Assembly (NCBI GenBank): GCA_963678575.2 | Contig: CAXXHV010000001.1 | Location: 248,001-312,000, forward strand | Direction of reading: 5' to 3' | From: Pleomorphochaeta sp963678575 | GTDB lineage: Bacteria; Spirochaetota; Spirochaetia; Sphaerochaetales; Sphaerochaetaceae | DNA: 64,000 bases | In this document: one piece after another, positions 42,774-51,632 of the stretch | Position numbering within the stretch: position 1 is the stretch's first letter | Layout: each line of letters opens with the position of its first letter | Made by a program: the position numbers and the translations under genes | The notes under the pieces: model-generated | What the model saw: only the letters and a program-made list of their open reading frames with translations | Database searches by the model: none | What the model was told of the DNA's origin: nothing

Positions 42774-44489
42774 TTATTTTTTGTAGATTGTTTTTACAGG
42801 ATGGTAATCCATTGTATTTGTGTACCAACCGCCCCATACACTTGTGTCAATCATGTTAAGAGTAACATAGTAGTAGAAAGGAACAATAGCACAATCTTCA
42901 TTAATCATTGTATCTTCAGCTGTTTTTAATACACCCATTCTTTCAACAGGATCTGCAATTGTTGCAGCTTCTCTTACTAGTGTATCGTAAACTTCGCTTG
43001 AATATTTACCACCATTCATAGCTGAACCTGTTATAAACATATCTAAGAATGTATTAGGATCTTGGTAATCCCCTACCCAACCAGCTCTAGAAATTTCGAA
43101 ATCACCGTTATTTCTATCTGTTAAGTAAGTACCCCATTCTTTATTTACTAATTCAATATTGATGTTTAATTTGTTCTTCAATTCTTGTTGTACAAATTCA
43201 GCAATTTGTTTATGAGCCTCGTTTGTGTTGTATAGAAGAGTTAATGTAGGACAACCAACACCGTTTGGGTAACCAGCTTCATTCAAGAATTCACGAGCCA
43301 TTTCAGTAGCTTCTTCATCGCTGCTGAATGGGAATTCAAGAGCTTCGTAACCAGCCATTGGAGGTACAATACCCCAAGCAGGAGTTTGTCCAGCTTTTGT
43401 AACGCCTTCAACCAAGTCTTCGCGATTAATTGCATAAGCAATAGCTTTTCTCAAGTTTACGTTATCTAAAGGTGCTTTTTCTGTTTGGAATACATAGTAG
43501 TAAGTTGATAGTTGAGGAGAAGCAAAATATGAATCTTTCATTTCTGCTGAGCTAATTTTATCTGTAGGAACGTTTGTTAACCAGTCAATTTGACCATCTA
43601 AGAACATATTATAGTTAGTATTGTCATCATCAGATGATAAGAATTCTAATGTGTCAATTTTTACGGAATCTGCATCCCAGTATTTTTCATTAGGAACACA
43701 AACAATTTTTGATTGAGGGATTCTGTCTTTTAATACGAAAGGACCGTTTCCTACGAAGTTTTCAGGTTGTGTCCATTGATCACCGTATTTTTCGATTGCA
43801 TGTTGAGGAACAACAGCGAATGAATAGTGTTCAAGAGCACCAATTGCATATGGTAGAGGACCAATTAAGTCCATTTGGAATGTGTAATCATCAAGAGCGC
43901 GGATTCCAACGCCATCAGCTGTACCTGTACCATCGTTAAATGCTTGAGCTCCTTGTAAGAACATACATGGGAACCATGCATAAGGAGAAGCAGTATTTGG
44001 ATCTAATTCTCTTAACCAAGAATAAACAACGTCATTAGCTGTGATAGGAACGCCATCTGACCAAGTTGCTTTTCTTAAGTGGAATGTATATTGAGTACCA
44101 TCTTCGTTTGATTCCCAAGATTTAGCTAAACCAGGAATTGGATTTGCTGTTTTAGGATCGATAGAAGTTAAACCTTCAAATAATGCCATTAAAATTCTGT
44201 GTTCAGGAACACCTTGAACTTTAGCGGGGTCTAAAGATTGAGGTTCTGCTGCGTTAGAAATTACGAATTTTACGCCTTCGTCTTTTGTTTCTTCGACAGC
44301 GGCAGGAGCTGTTTTTTCTTCTGCTTTAGGTTCTGCTGCTTTAGGTTCTTCTGTTTTAGCTTCAACTGTTTTTGTAGTAGTTGTAGTAGCTGGAGCAGTT
44401 GTTGCTGCAGCTTCTTTTTTACCACCACAAGAAACTAATACAGTAGCTAATAACAATAAGCTAAGAGTAATAGATAATGTCTTTTTCAT
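42774..44489 (-). CDS. oppA: Oligopeptide ABC transporter substrate-binding lipoprotein
   Basis: This 571-aa lipoprotein has a signal peptide with lipobox LVSC (Cys21), then an unusually long Ala/Thr/Lys/Glu/Pro-rich linker (about 22-70), then the family-5 binding fold. Landmarks are ISNAAEPQSLDPAKVQG, the YTFHLRKATWSDGVPITAND segment and FVGNGPFVLK. It is divergent from oppBCDF, with the small gene at 44678 between. The linker probably spaces the domain from the membrane. TATAAT on the minus strand (44555-44550) is its likely -10. Confidence 0.93.
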   Translation of the reverse strand: MKKTLSITLSLLLLATVLVSCGGKKEAAATTAPATTTTTKTVEAKTEEPKAAEPKAEEKTAPAAVEETKDEGVKFVISNAAEPQSLDPAKVQGVPEHRILMALFEGLTSIDPKTANPIPGLAKSWESNEDGTQYTFHLRKATWSDGVPITANDVVYSWLRELDPNTASPYAWFPCMFLQGAQAFNDGTGTADGVGIRALDDYTFQMDLIGPLPYAIGALEHYSFAVVPQHAIEKYGDQWTQPENFVGNGPFVLKDRIPQSKIVCVPNEKYWDADSVKIDTLEFLSSDDDNTNYNMFLDGQIDWLTNVPTDKISSAEMKDSYFASPQLSTYYYVFQTEKAPLDNVNLRKAIAYAINREDLVEGVTKAGQTPAWGIVPPMAGYEALEFPFSSDEEATEMAREFLNEAGYPNGVGCPTLTLLYNTNEAHKQIAEFVQQELKNKLNINIELVNKEWGTYLTDRNNGDFEISRAGWVGDYQDPNTFLDMFITGSAMNGGKYSSEVYDTLVREAATIADPVERMGVLKTAEDTMINEDCAIVPFYYYVTLNMIDTSVWGGWYTNTMDYHPVKTIYKK

Positions 44490-44677
44490 AGATTATCTCC
44501 TTGTAGATTTGTTAAATATTCTCTATTCTTTTAAAATATTTTTGTTTATATTATAGCATAATATATATAGAATAGTAAACGATGTATTATTGATTACGTC
44601 AAGTAGAAATATTAAAAAACAAATAATATCGTTATTATTTTTACAGTTTGTTGTTATAATAACTTAAAGGATTTAAA

Positions 44678-45250
44678 ATGAAATATCATATAAAGAATAC
44701 AAAAGAAAAATTAATATATAGAAATAGCCTTTTCTCAAGATTTATAAGTTTATTATTTTTAATATTCTTTTTAGGTGGTTCAATTGACGCTTTGCTAAGA
44801 GGTGATAAAATCTCATCTCTGATTATTCCTCTTGTTATATCTTTAATTGCATTAATTGGTTTATTATATATAGATAGATGGACTATTGATAAGAAATCTT
44901 TAATTGTGAAATATGAATTTGGTGTTATACCTTTTAAAATAAAGAAAGAAATTAAAGGGGATGAAATTCGAAAGATTGCAATTACACATTTTGTAAAAGG
45001 CAGTTTTGATGAGAATGCTGAATATAAAAGAAAAGGCAGAGCTTATCGGGCTCAAGTTAGGTTTTCTATTATTTTAAAAACCGATGAAAAAGTAGATGTT
45101 GAAGTTATTGATGAGAAAAAGAGTGGTGGAACGTGTGAACAGGCAGCTCTTTTATTTAGTACCGAATTGGATGTTCCCTTTACGAAAGATAGAGAAAGAG
45201 ACTTAGATTTAGATGTTGGAATAAGAGATATTAATAAATTTAGAAATTAA
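44678..45250 (+). CDS. Small membrane protein of unknown function
   Basis: This 190-aa protein has two membrane helices (about 20-38 and 45-65) followed by a soluble, beta-rich and very charged domain. The layout is like bacterial PH-domain proteins (helical hairpin, then PH fold), but I cannot confirm the family. It sits between oppA and oppBCDF and reads with oppBCDF. The last 30 residues are rich in Asp, Arg and Lys. Confidence 0.6.
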   Translation: MKYHIKNTKEKLIYRNSLFSRFISLLFLIFFLGGSIDALLRGDKISSLIIPLVISLIALIGLLYIDRWTIDKKSLIVKYEFGVIPFKIKKEIKGDEIRKIAITHFVKGSFDENAEYKRKGRAYRAQVRFSIILKTDEKVDVEVIDEKKSGGTCEQAALLFSTELDVPFTKDRERDLDLDVGIRDINKFRN

Positions 45251-45463
45251 AGATTTTACTGAGTATGTTTTAAAAATAATGAAATGTTCTGATTTAAAAA
45301 GATCAAATAAAGACAGTTTATTTTCAGCAAGTAAAACATTATTTCTTGTCTGATTTGGAATTACTTTATTAATTCTTAAATGAAAATCTGAATATTCTAA
45401 AAATAATTGTTGAATAAAGTTGATATTTACTGTAAAGTTCTTTAGTCTGTCAGAGATGTTTAT
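45209..45463 (-). pseudogene. Possible gene remnant opposite the start of the opp operon
   Basis: On the minus strand 84 codons are open between TGA and TAA, reading NISDRLKNFTVNINF and LLAENKLSLFDLFKSE, with a natural-looking composition. There is no start codon or ribosome site and no family match. It overlaps the end of the gene at 44678-45250. It covers most of the gap 45251-45511, which otherwise holds only the oppB leader. Confidence 0.2.
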
Positions 45464-45511
45464 AAATCATTTTTGATTATTTATGCTAAAATTATTCAAT
45501 AGAGGAAGAAT

Positions 45512-46438
45512 ATGACAAAATATATTATTAAGCGTTTATTAGGTATGATTCCTACCTTGCTTGTCATTATTACATTAAGTTTTTTTATTGTTAGAGTAGC
45601 TCCGGGTGGTCCTTTTGATGGAGAAAGAGCCTTACCAGAAGAAGTTCTAGCTAATATTGAAGCTAAGTATCATTTAGACGAGCCTGTTTTACAACAATAT
45701 GGAAGATACCTTTTTGACGTTATTCGTGGTGACCTGGGACCTTCATATAAATATGTAGATAATGATGTAAACTATTACATTTTTACATCTCTACCTAATT
45801 CTGCTGTACTTGGTGTTATTGCAATTTTAATTGCTTTAATATTTGGTATATTGTTTGGAATTTTGGCAGCTGTATATCAGAATTCATGGATTGACTATCT
45901 GACGATGGGAATTGCAGTTTTGGGGATATCCATACCGCTGTTTGTTATAGGACCCTTATTGCAGCTAGTGTTTGCTATGAAGTTGCATTGGTTACCAATT
46001 TCAGGTTGGTATAGCACAGGTGAAGGTTATTCAACAATAATATTACCGTCTATTTCTTTATCATTTGCATATTTTGCAACAATTGCAAGGTTAACACGTT
46101 CTTCAATGTTAGAAACTTTAAGAAGTGATTATATTCGTACGGCCAAAGCTAAAGGAATGAAAAATAGTATAATTATTGCAAAACATGCAATGAAAGGGGC
46201 AATGCTTCCTATTGTTAGTTATTTAGGACCCGCTTTTGCAGGTATTATTACTGGTTCAATTGTTATTGAACAAGTTTTCCGTGTTCCAGGTATTGGTAAG
46301 TTCTTTGTACAAAGTTCATTTAACCGTGACTATACCTTAATTATTGGTGTTGTTATTGTTTTTTCTGTTATTCTTGTTTTCATGAACTTTTTAGTAGATA
46401 TACTTTACGCTTTGTTAGATCCGAGAATCGCATACTAG
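45512..46438 (+). CDS. oppB: Oligopeptide ABC transporter permease
   Basis: This 308-aa permease has six membrane helices and the standard start MTKYIIKRLLGMIPTLLVII, the loop VAPGGPFDGERALP, and the coupling segment RSDYIRTAKAKGM (EAA loop). GAGGAAG precedes the ATG. It is the first gene of oppBCDF and forms the channel with OppC. Confidence 0.93.
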   Translation: MTKYIIKRLLGMIPTLLVIITLSFFIVRVAPGGPFDGERALPEEVLANIEAKYHLDEPVLQQYGRYLFDVIRGDLGPSYKYVDNDVNYYIFTSLPNSAVLGVIAILIALIFGILFGILAAVYQNSWIDYLTMGIAVLGISIPLFVIGPLLQLVFAMKLHWLPISGWYSTGEGYSTIILPSISLSFAYFATIARLTRSSMLETLRSDYIRTAKAKGMKNSIIIAKHAMKGAMLPIVSYLGPAFAGIITGSIVIEQVFRVPGIGKFFVQSSFNRDYTLIIGVVIVFSVILVFMNFLVDILYALLDPRIAY

Positions 46439-46457
46439 AAGAAGGAATTATTTGAAC

Positions 46458-48056
46458 ATGAAGAAAAAAATAAATAAAACAGTAGATACTACAACTAATG
46501 AGTTTGAACAAGTTGTTGTAGGAAATAGTTTAACTAAGGATGCTTGGAAGCGATTACGAAAAAATAAAATGGCTGTATTAGGTATGATTATTGTTATACT
46601 TTATGCTTTAGTATCAGCACTTGCTCCAATTTTGCCTTTACACCCCTATGATGAAATAATTTTAGACCATCAAAATTTACAACCATCCTGGAATACTTCA
46701 GCTGGTGAGTTGATGATGCAAAATAAAAAAAAGGAACTATATTTCAAAGCTTGGAAAAGTGGTTCATTGGTATTAACTGCTGAACAATCAGCTTTAATAA
46801 AACAATGGATTGATGAAAGTAAAACAAATAGTGTTTGGAATCTTTGTCTTAAAGAAGGTGAAAAACAATTAGCTGCTGGTACTTTCACTTGGAGTGCCGC
46901 AGAGTCAAAGACTTTAGATAAATTGCAGAAAAAGATTGATGAGCAGTTATTTGTTGACATAAAGAGTATTTCTTCAGATGGAAAATCTCTTAAAAAAGTT
47001 GATAGTAATACTTTGGCTTCAATTTATGCAGATTTAATTGGGATTGATGATGTTTCATTAATTCTAGATCAAACAAAAAAAGAAATGGATGCTTTTTTCT
47101 TTAATTCTTTAATTATAGACCCAGAAGTTAAAAAAGAATTAAGTGATACTGAAAAAGCAAAAACTATTCAAAAAGAAATTGAGAAAAAAGGTCCAAAATA
47201 TTATGAAGAAAAATTAGCTGAAAATATTTATGGTAAAATTGATGCTCAATTACTTAGAGATATTTCTAAACAGTTAAGTGCAGAATTGAAAGATGGAAAT
47301 ACGCAATTCCCATTCAAAGAAGATGTACAAATAAAGGATTTAGATGTTTCGATTGAAGCTTCAAAGGTTAATACAAGACATTATCTTTTAGGAACAGATT
47401 ATGTTGGAAGAGACTTATTAAGTAGAATTATTTACGGTGGTCAAATTTCTATAATGATTGGTATTGTTGGTACCTTATTTAGTGTATTTATTGGTATTGT
47501 TTTAGGTTCCTTGGCTGGATATTTAGGTGGTAAGACAGACTATATCATTATGAGAATAGTTGATGTTATGTACGGATTACCATATATGTTAATTGTTATT
47601 ATTTGTATGGCTATTTTTGGTCGTTCCATATTTAACCTATTTATTGCATTAGGTATCGTATCCTGGCTAACTATTGCTCGTATGGTTAGAGGTCAAATAA
47701 TGAGTTTGAAAAATAGTGAATATGTTGAAGCTGCTAGATCCATGGGAGCAAAAACATGGAGAATTATTTTCAAACATATGATTCCAAATTCACTCTCTAT
47801 AATTATTGTTTATTCAACATTAAGAATTCCATCCTTTATTATGCAAGAATCTTTCTTATCTTTCTTAGGTCTTGGTGTTCAAGCTCCAATGGCTTCTTGG
47901 GGATCTTTAATTAGTAATGGTGTTTCAAGTATGACAATTTACCCATGGAGACTTATTTTCCCATCAATTGCAATGACTTTATTCTTATTTGCAATGAACT
48001 TCTTTGGTGATGGTCTTCGTGATGCTTTCGACCCACAAAGTAAGAACCAACTTTAG
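46458..48056 (+). CDS. oppC: Oligopeptide ABC transporter permease with large periplasmic insert
   Basis: This 532-aa protein is much longer than the usual 300. The normal OppC parts are present: one helix at about 35-58, the LLGTDYVGRDLLSRIIYGGQ segment near 310, then five helices with coupling loop YVEAARSMGAKTW. Between helix 1 and that segment lies an insert of about 230 residues, lysine/glutamate rich and helical, predicted to be periplasmic. A TTG two codons earlier (46452) is better spaced from AAGGA and could be the real start. The insert may contact OppA. Confidence 0.88.
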   Translation: MKKKINKTVDTTTNEFEQVVVGNSLTKDAWKRLRKNKMAVLGMIIVILYALVSALAPILPLHPYDEIILDHQNLQPSWNTSAGELMMQNKKKELYFKAWKSGSLVLTAEQSALIKQWIDESKTNSVWNLCLKEGEKQLAAGTFTWSAAESKTLDKLQKKIDEQLFVDIKSISSDGKSLKKVDSNTLASIYADLIGIDDVSLILDQTKKEMDAFFFNSLIIDPEVKKELSDTEKAKTIQKEIEKKGPKYYEEKLAENIYGKIDAQLLRDISKQLSAELKDGNTQFPFKEDVQIKDLDVSIEASKVNTRHYLLGTDYVGRDLLSRIIYGGQISIMIGIVGTLFSVFIGIVLGSLAGYLGGKTDYIIMRIVDVMYGLPYMLIVIICMAIFGRSIFNLFIALGIVSWLTIARMVRGQIMSLKNSEYVEAARSMGAKTWRIIFKHMIPNSLSIIIVYSTLRIPSFIMQESFLSFLGLGVQAPMASWGSLISNGVSSMTIYPWRLIFPSIAMTLFLFAMNFFGDGLRDAFDPQSKNQL

Positions 48057-48069
48057 GAGATAGAAGAAT

Positions 48070-49110
48070 ATGAAAGATAATAAAAAACCAATATTAGAAG
48101 TAAAAAATTTGCAAACACACTTTAAGACTGATGCTGGTGTTGTTAAAGCTGTAAATGGTGTATCATTCACTGTTGATAAAGGTGAAACCGTTGGTATTGT
48201 TGGTGAATCAGGTTGTGGAAAAAGTGTTACAAACCTATCGATTATGAAACTAATTCCATCTCCTCCTGGAAAAATCGTTGGAGGTGAAGTACTTTTTGAT
48301 GGCCAAAATATATTAGAGTTACCAGAGTCTGAACTTAGAACTATTCGTGGAAATAAAATTTCTATGATTTTCCAAGATCCTATGACAAGTTTAAATCCTT
48401 TTTTAAGAATATCAACTCAGATGATTGAAACAATTAGATTGCATGAAAAAAATGTAAGCAAAGAGGAAGCTAGAGCTCGTTCAATTGAGATGCTTCAAAA
48501 AGTAGGTATTCCTGCAGCAGAATCTCGTATTGATTCATACCCACACCAATTTTCTGGTGGTATGAGGCAAAGGGTAATGATTGCTATGGCTCTTTCTTGT
48601 AATGCTAAAGTATTAATTGCTGATGAACCAACTACAGCTCTTGATGTAACAATACAAGCACAAATACTTGAATTAATTCAACAAATTAGTAAAGATTTTG
48701 GCACAGCCGTTATCTTAATTACTCATGATTTAGGAGTTGTTGCTGGCATGTGTGATAAAGTATGTGTTATGTATGCTGGTAAAGTTGTAGAAGAAGCTTA
48801 TACTTCTGAATTATATAATAATCCAGCACATCCATATACTAGTGGATTAATTCAAAGTGTACCTAGAATGGATACAAAAACTAGACAAGATAAGTTATTC
48901 TCAATTGAAGGACAACCACCAAATGTTATCGACTTACCACCTTGTTGTCCTTTCCACCCTCGTTGTAATAAGGCTATGGATGTATGTAAATGTGCCTTGC
49001 CTCCAACATATACAATTAGTGAAGATCATTATGTAAATTGTTGGTTATATGCAAGTGAAGAAGAAAAGGCTCAAGCTATAGCTAATGCAGCAAAGGAGAA
49101 TGATAAGTGA
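48070..49110 (+). CDS. oppD: Oligopeptide ABC transporter ATP-binding protein
   Basis: This 346-aa ATPase has Walker A GESGCGKS, signature FSGGMRQRVMIAMAL, Walker B VLIADEPTTALD and the C-terminal cysteine-rich segment (CCPFHPRCNKAMDVCKC) that suggests the OppD/DppD iron-sulfur or zinc site. It pairs with OppF, whose start overlaps its stop. Confidence 0.93.
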   Translation: MKDNKKPILEVKNLQTHFKTDAGVVKAVNGVSFTVDKGETVGIVGESGCGKSVTNLSIMKLIPSPPGKIVGGEVLFDGQNILELPESELRTIRGNKISMIFQDPMTSLNPFLRISTQMIETIRLHEKNVSKEEARARSIEMLQKVGIPAAESRIDSYPHQFSGGMRQRVMIAMALSCNAKVLIADEPTTALDVTIQAQILELIQQISKDFGTAVILITHDLGVVAGMCDKVCVMYAGKVVEEAYTSELYNNPAHPYTSGLIQSVPRMDTKTRQDKLFSIEGQPPNVIDLPPCCPFHPRCNKAMDVCKCALPPTYTISEDHYVNCWLYASEEEKAQAIANAAKENDK

Positions 49111-50186
49111 TGAGTAACGAAAAGAAGACCCTTTTAGTTGTAAAAGATTTAAAACAACATTTTCCTATCAAATCTGGTGGATTATTAAATAAAACAATTG
49201 GTTCAATTCGAGCTGTAGATGGAATTTCTTTTGAAGTTAAAGAAGGTGAAACTTTAGGTATTGTTGGAGAATCAGGATGCGGTAAATCAACAACAGTAAG
49301 ATCTATTTCACAATTATATAGACCAACTTCTGGAGATGTTATTTTTGAAGGTTTAAATCTTTGTAAAGCAACAGAAAAAGAATTAGCTTTGGCTAGAAGA
49401 AATATTCAGATGATTTTCCAAGATCCATATGCTTCTCTTGATCCAAGAATGACTGTAAGATCAATTATTAGCGAACCTTTAGTAGTTTTCAATAAAAGAG
49501 GTTTGTTAGATAAAAAATTAACTAATCTTGAAATTGAAAATGAAGTTGAAAAATTAATGGAAAGAGTTGGCTTAAATAAAGCTTTTAAAAATAGATATCC
49601 TCATGAATTTTCTGGAGGTCAAAGACAAAGAATTGGTATTGCAAGAGCTTTAGCTTTAAATCCAAGAATTATATTAGCTGATGAACCTGTTTCAGCTCTT
49701 GATGTATCTATTCAAGCTCAAATTCTTAATCTATTAAATGAATTGCAAAAAGAATTAAATTTAACATATATTTTTATTGCTCATGATTTGGCAGTTATTC
49801 AACATATCTCAACAAGAGTTGCAGTAATGTATCTTGGAAAAATTGTTGAGTTAGCTGCATCTGATGATTTATATGATAGGCCAGCGCATCCATATACTCA
49901 AGCCTTGTTATCGGCAGCTCCAATTCCAGATCCTAAAATTGAGAGAAAAAGACAAAGAATTATTTTAACTGGTGATGTACCATCTCCAGACAAAGTGCAA
50001 CCAGGTTGTTATTTTCAGGCTCGTTGTCCAAAAAGAATGCCTTGGTGTACTTGTCATTTACCTCCAACATTTGATTTAGGGAATGAACATAAAGTAGCTT
50101 GTTGGTTATATGACAAAAAAGATTATTCAAAAATCAGTTTAGAAGATTCTTTAGCTGATGTTGAAAAAAATAAACAGACAAAATAA
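49110..50186 (+). CDS. oppF: Oligopeptide ABC transporter ATP-binding protein
   Basis: This 358-aa ATPase has Walker A GESGCGKST, signature FSGGQRQRIGIARAL and Walker B IILADEPVSALD, with the C-terminal CYFQARCPKRMPWCTC cysteine cluster. The ATG overlaps the oppD stop (TGATG); a GTG one codon earlier is an alternative. It ends the operon before a hairpin terminator. Confidence 0.93.
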   Translation: MSNEKKTLLVVKDLKQHFPIKSGGLLNKTIGSIRAVDGISFEVKEGETLGIVGESGCGKSTTVRSISQLYRPTSGDVIFEGLNLCKATEKELALARRNIQMIFQDPYASLDPRMTVRSIISEPLVVFNKRGLLDKKLTNLEIENEVEKLMERVGLNKAFKNRYPHEFSGGQRQRIGIARALALNPRIILADEPVSALDVSIQAQILNLLNELQKELNLTYIFIAHDLAVIQHISTRVAVMYLGKIVELAASDDLYDRPAHPYTQALLSAAPIPDPKIERKRQRIILTGDVPSPDKVQPGCYFQARCPKRMPWCTCHLPPTFDLGNEHKVACWLYDKKDYSKISLEDSLADVEKNKQTK

Positions 50187-50224
50187 AAAGCAAGTTAAAT
50201 AATTTAACTGACTTATTGACTAAC

Positions 50225-50271
50225 ATTGCCAATGACAACCTATAATAATGGGGCCATTGGCAATATTTTTT
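50225..50271 (+). terminator. Terminator of the opp operon
   Basis: ATTGCCAATG (50225-50234) pairs perfectly with CATTGGCAAT (50255-50264), followed by ATTTTTT. It lies just before rimO. Confidence 0.8.
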
Positions 50272-50285
50272 AGGGATGTAGATAA

Positions 50286-51632
50286 ATGAATAAGAAATTT
50301 TATATGGAGAGCTTAGGCTGCTCAAAAAACCAAGTTGATGCTGAAGTTATAATCAATTTGCTAAAAGAAAAGGGTTATGAATTATCTCTAGACCCTAATA
50401 ATAGTGATTTGATTTTTATCAATACTTGTGGCTTTATTCAAAGTGCAAAAGAAGAAGCAATCGATAATTTATTTGAATTAAGAGAAAAAGCTCCAAATGC
50501 TAAAATTATTTTTGGAGGATGTTTAGCCCAAAGATATAGTGATATTTTAGAGTTGCCAGAAGCAGATGGCATTTTTGGAAATAGAGATTTGAAACAAATT
50601 AGTGAATTTGTTGATAAATTAGAGACAGAAGATGAACAAATAATTTTGTCTCCTGAATATCCAAGTAATCCAGAAGATGATTATTACTCAAGAAGTACTA
50701 TTTTGAATTATCCCGGTTCGGCTTATTTAAAATTAAGTGAAGGGTGTAACCATAGATGTGCTTTTTGTGCAATTCCTGTAATTAGAGGACCTCTAAGATC
50801 TAGAAGTAAAATACAAATTTTAAATGAAGCTAACGATTTGGTTAATGAAGGAATCAAAGAGATAAATATTATTGCTCAAGATTTGGCTGCTTTTGGGACT
50901 GATACAACTGGAGAATCTCAACTGTTACCTTTGTTAGAAGAAATTTGTAATATTGAGGGTGATTTTAGAATAAGGCTATTATATATTCATCCAGATGCTT
51001 TTCCTCTTGAATTAATTGATTTTGTTAAAACCCATAAAAAAGTATTACCTTATTTTGATATTCCTTTTCAACATGCCTCTATTCCAATACTAAGGAATAT
51101 GGGAAGAATTGGAACAAGCGATAGTTATTATAATTTGATTAAATTAATTAGAGAAAGTTTACCAGATGCTGTAATTAGAACCACCCTTATGCTTGGATTT
51201 CCAGGGGAAACAGAAGATGATGTAAAGCAACTCTTTGAATTTACAAAAAAATGTAAGTTTGATTGGATGGGTTCATTCATATATAGTAGAGAAGAAGATA
51301 CGAGAGCTTTTGATATGATTAGTGAAGAAGATCATGAAAAAGTAATAAAAAGAGCTAAAAAAGATCAGAAGAAACTTGAAAGAATTCAAGAGAATATAAC
51401 AAGTAATAATTTACAAAAGTTTGTAAACAATGTTTATGATGCTTTAATAGAAGAAAGAATTGAAGGTGAAGATTTAGCTATTGGAAGAATATATTCTCAA
51501 GCTCCAGAAGTAGATGGGGCAACAGTTATTATGGGAAGAAATTTAAAGCCAGGTACTGTTGTAAAGGTAGGAATTAGAAAAGTAAATGGCGTAGATTTGG
51601 ATGCAGTAATTTTAGGAGAGTTTAATGGATAA
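50286..51632 (+). CDS. rimO: Ribosomal protein S12 methylthiotransferase
   Basis: This 448-aa radical-SAM enzyme adds a methylthio group to Asp of ribosomal protein S12. It has an N-terminal UPF0004 domain with YMESLGCSKNQVDAE, the radical-SAM cluster CNHRCAFC near residue 155, the IRGPLRSRS segment and a C-terminal TRAM domain. Its stop overlaps the helicase start by 8 bases. Confidence 0.95.
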   Translation: MNKKFYMESLGCSKNQVDAEVIINLLKEKGYELSLDPNNSDLIFINTCGFIQSAKEEAIDNLFELREKAPNAKIIFGGCLAQRYSDILELPEADGIFGNRDLKQISEFVDKLETEDEQIILSPEYPSNPEDDYYSRSTILNYPGSAYLKLSEGCNHRCAFCAIPVIRGPLRSRSKIQILNEANDLVNEGIKEINIIAQDLAAFGTDTTGESQLLPLLEEICNIEGDFRIRLLYIHPDAFPLELIDFVKTHKKVLPYFDIPFQHASIPILRNMGRIGTSDSYYNLIKLIRESLPDAVIRTTLMLGFPGETEDDVKQLFEFTKKCKFDWMGSFIYSREEDTRAFDMISEEDHEKVIKRAKKDQKKLERIQENITSNNLQKFVNNVYDALIEERIEGEDLAIGRIYSQAPEVDGATVIMGRNLKPGTVVKVGIRKVNGVDLDAVILGEFNG

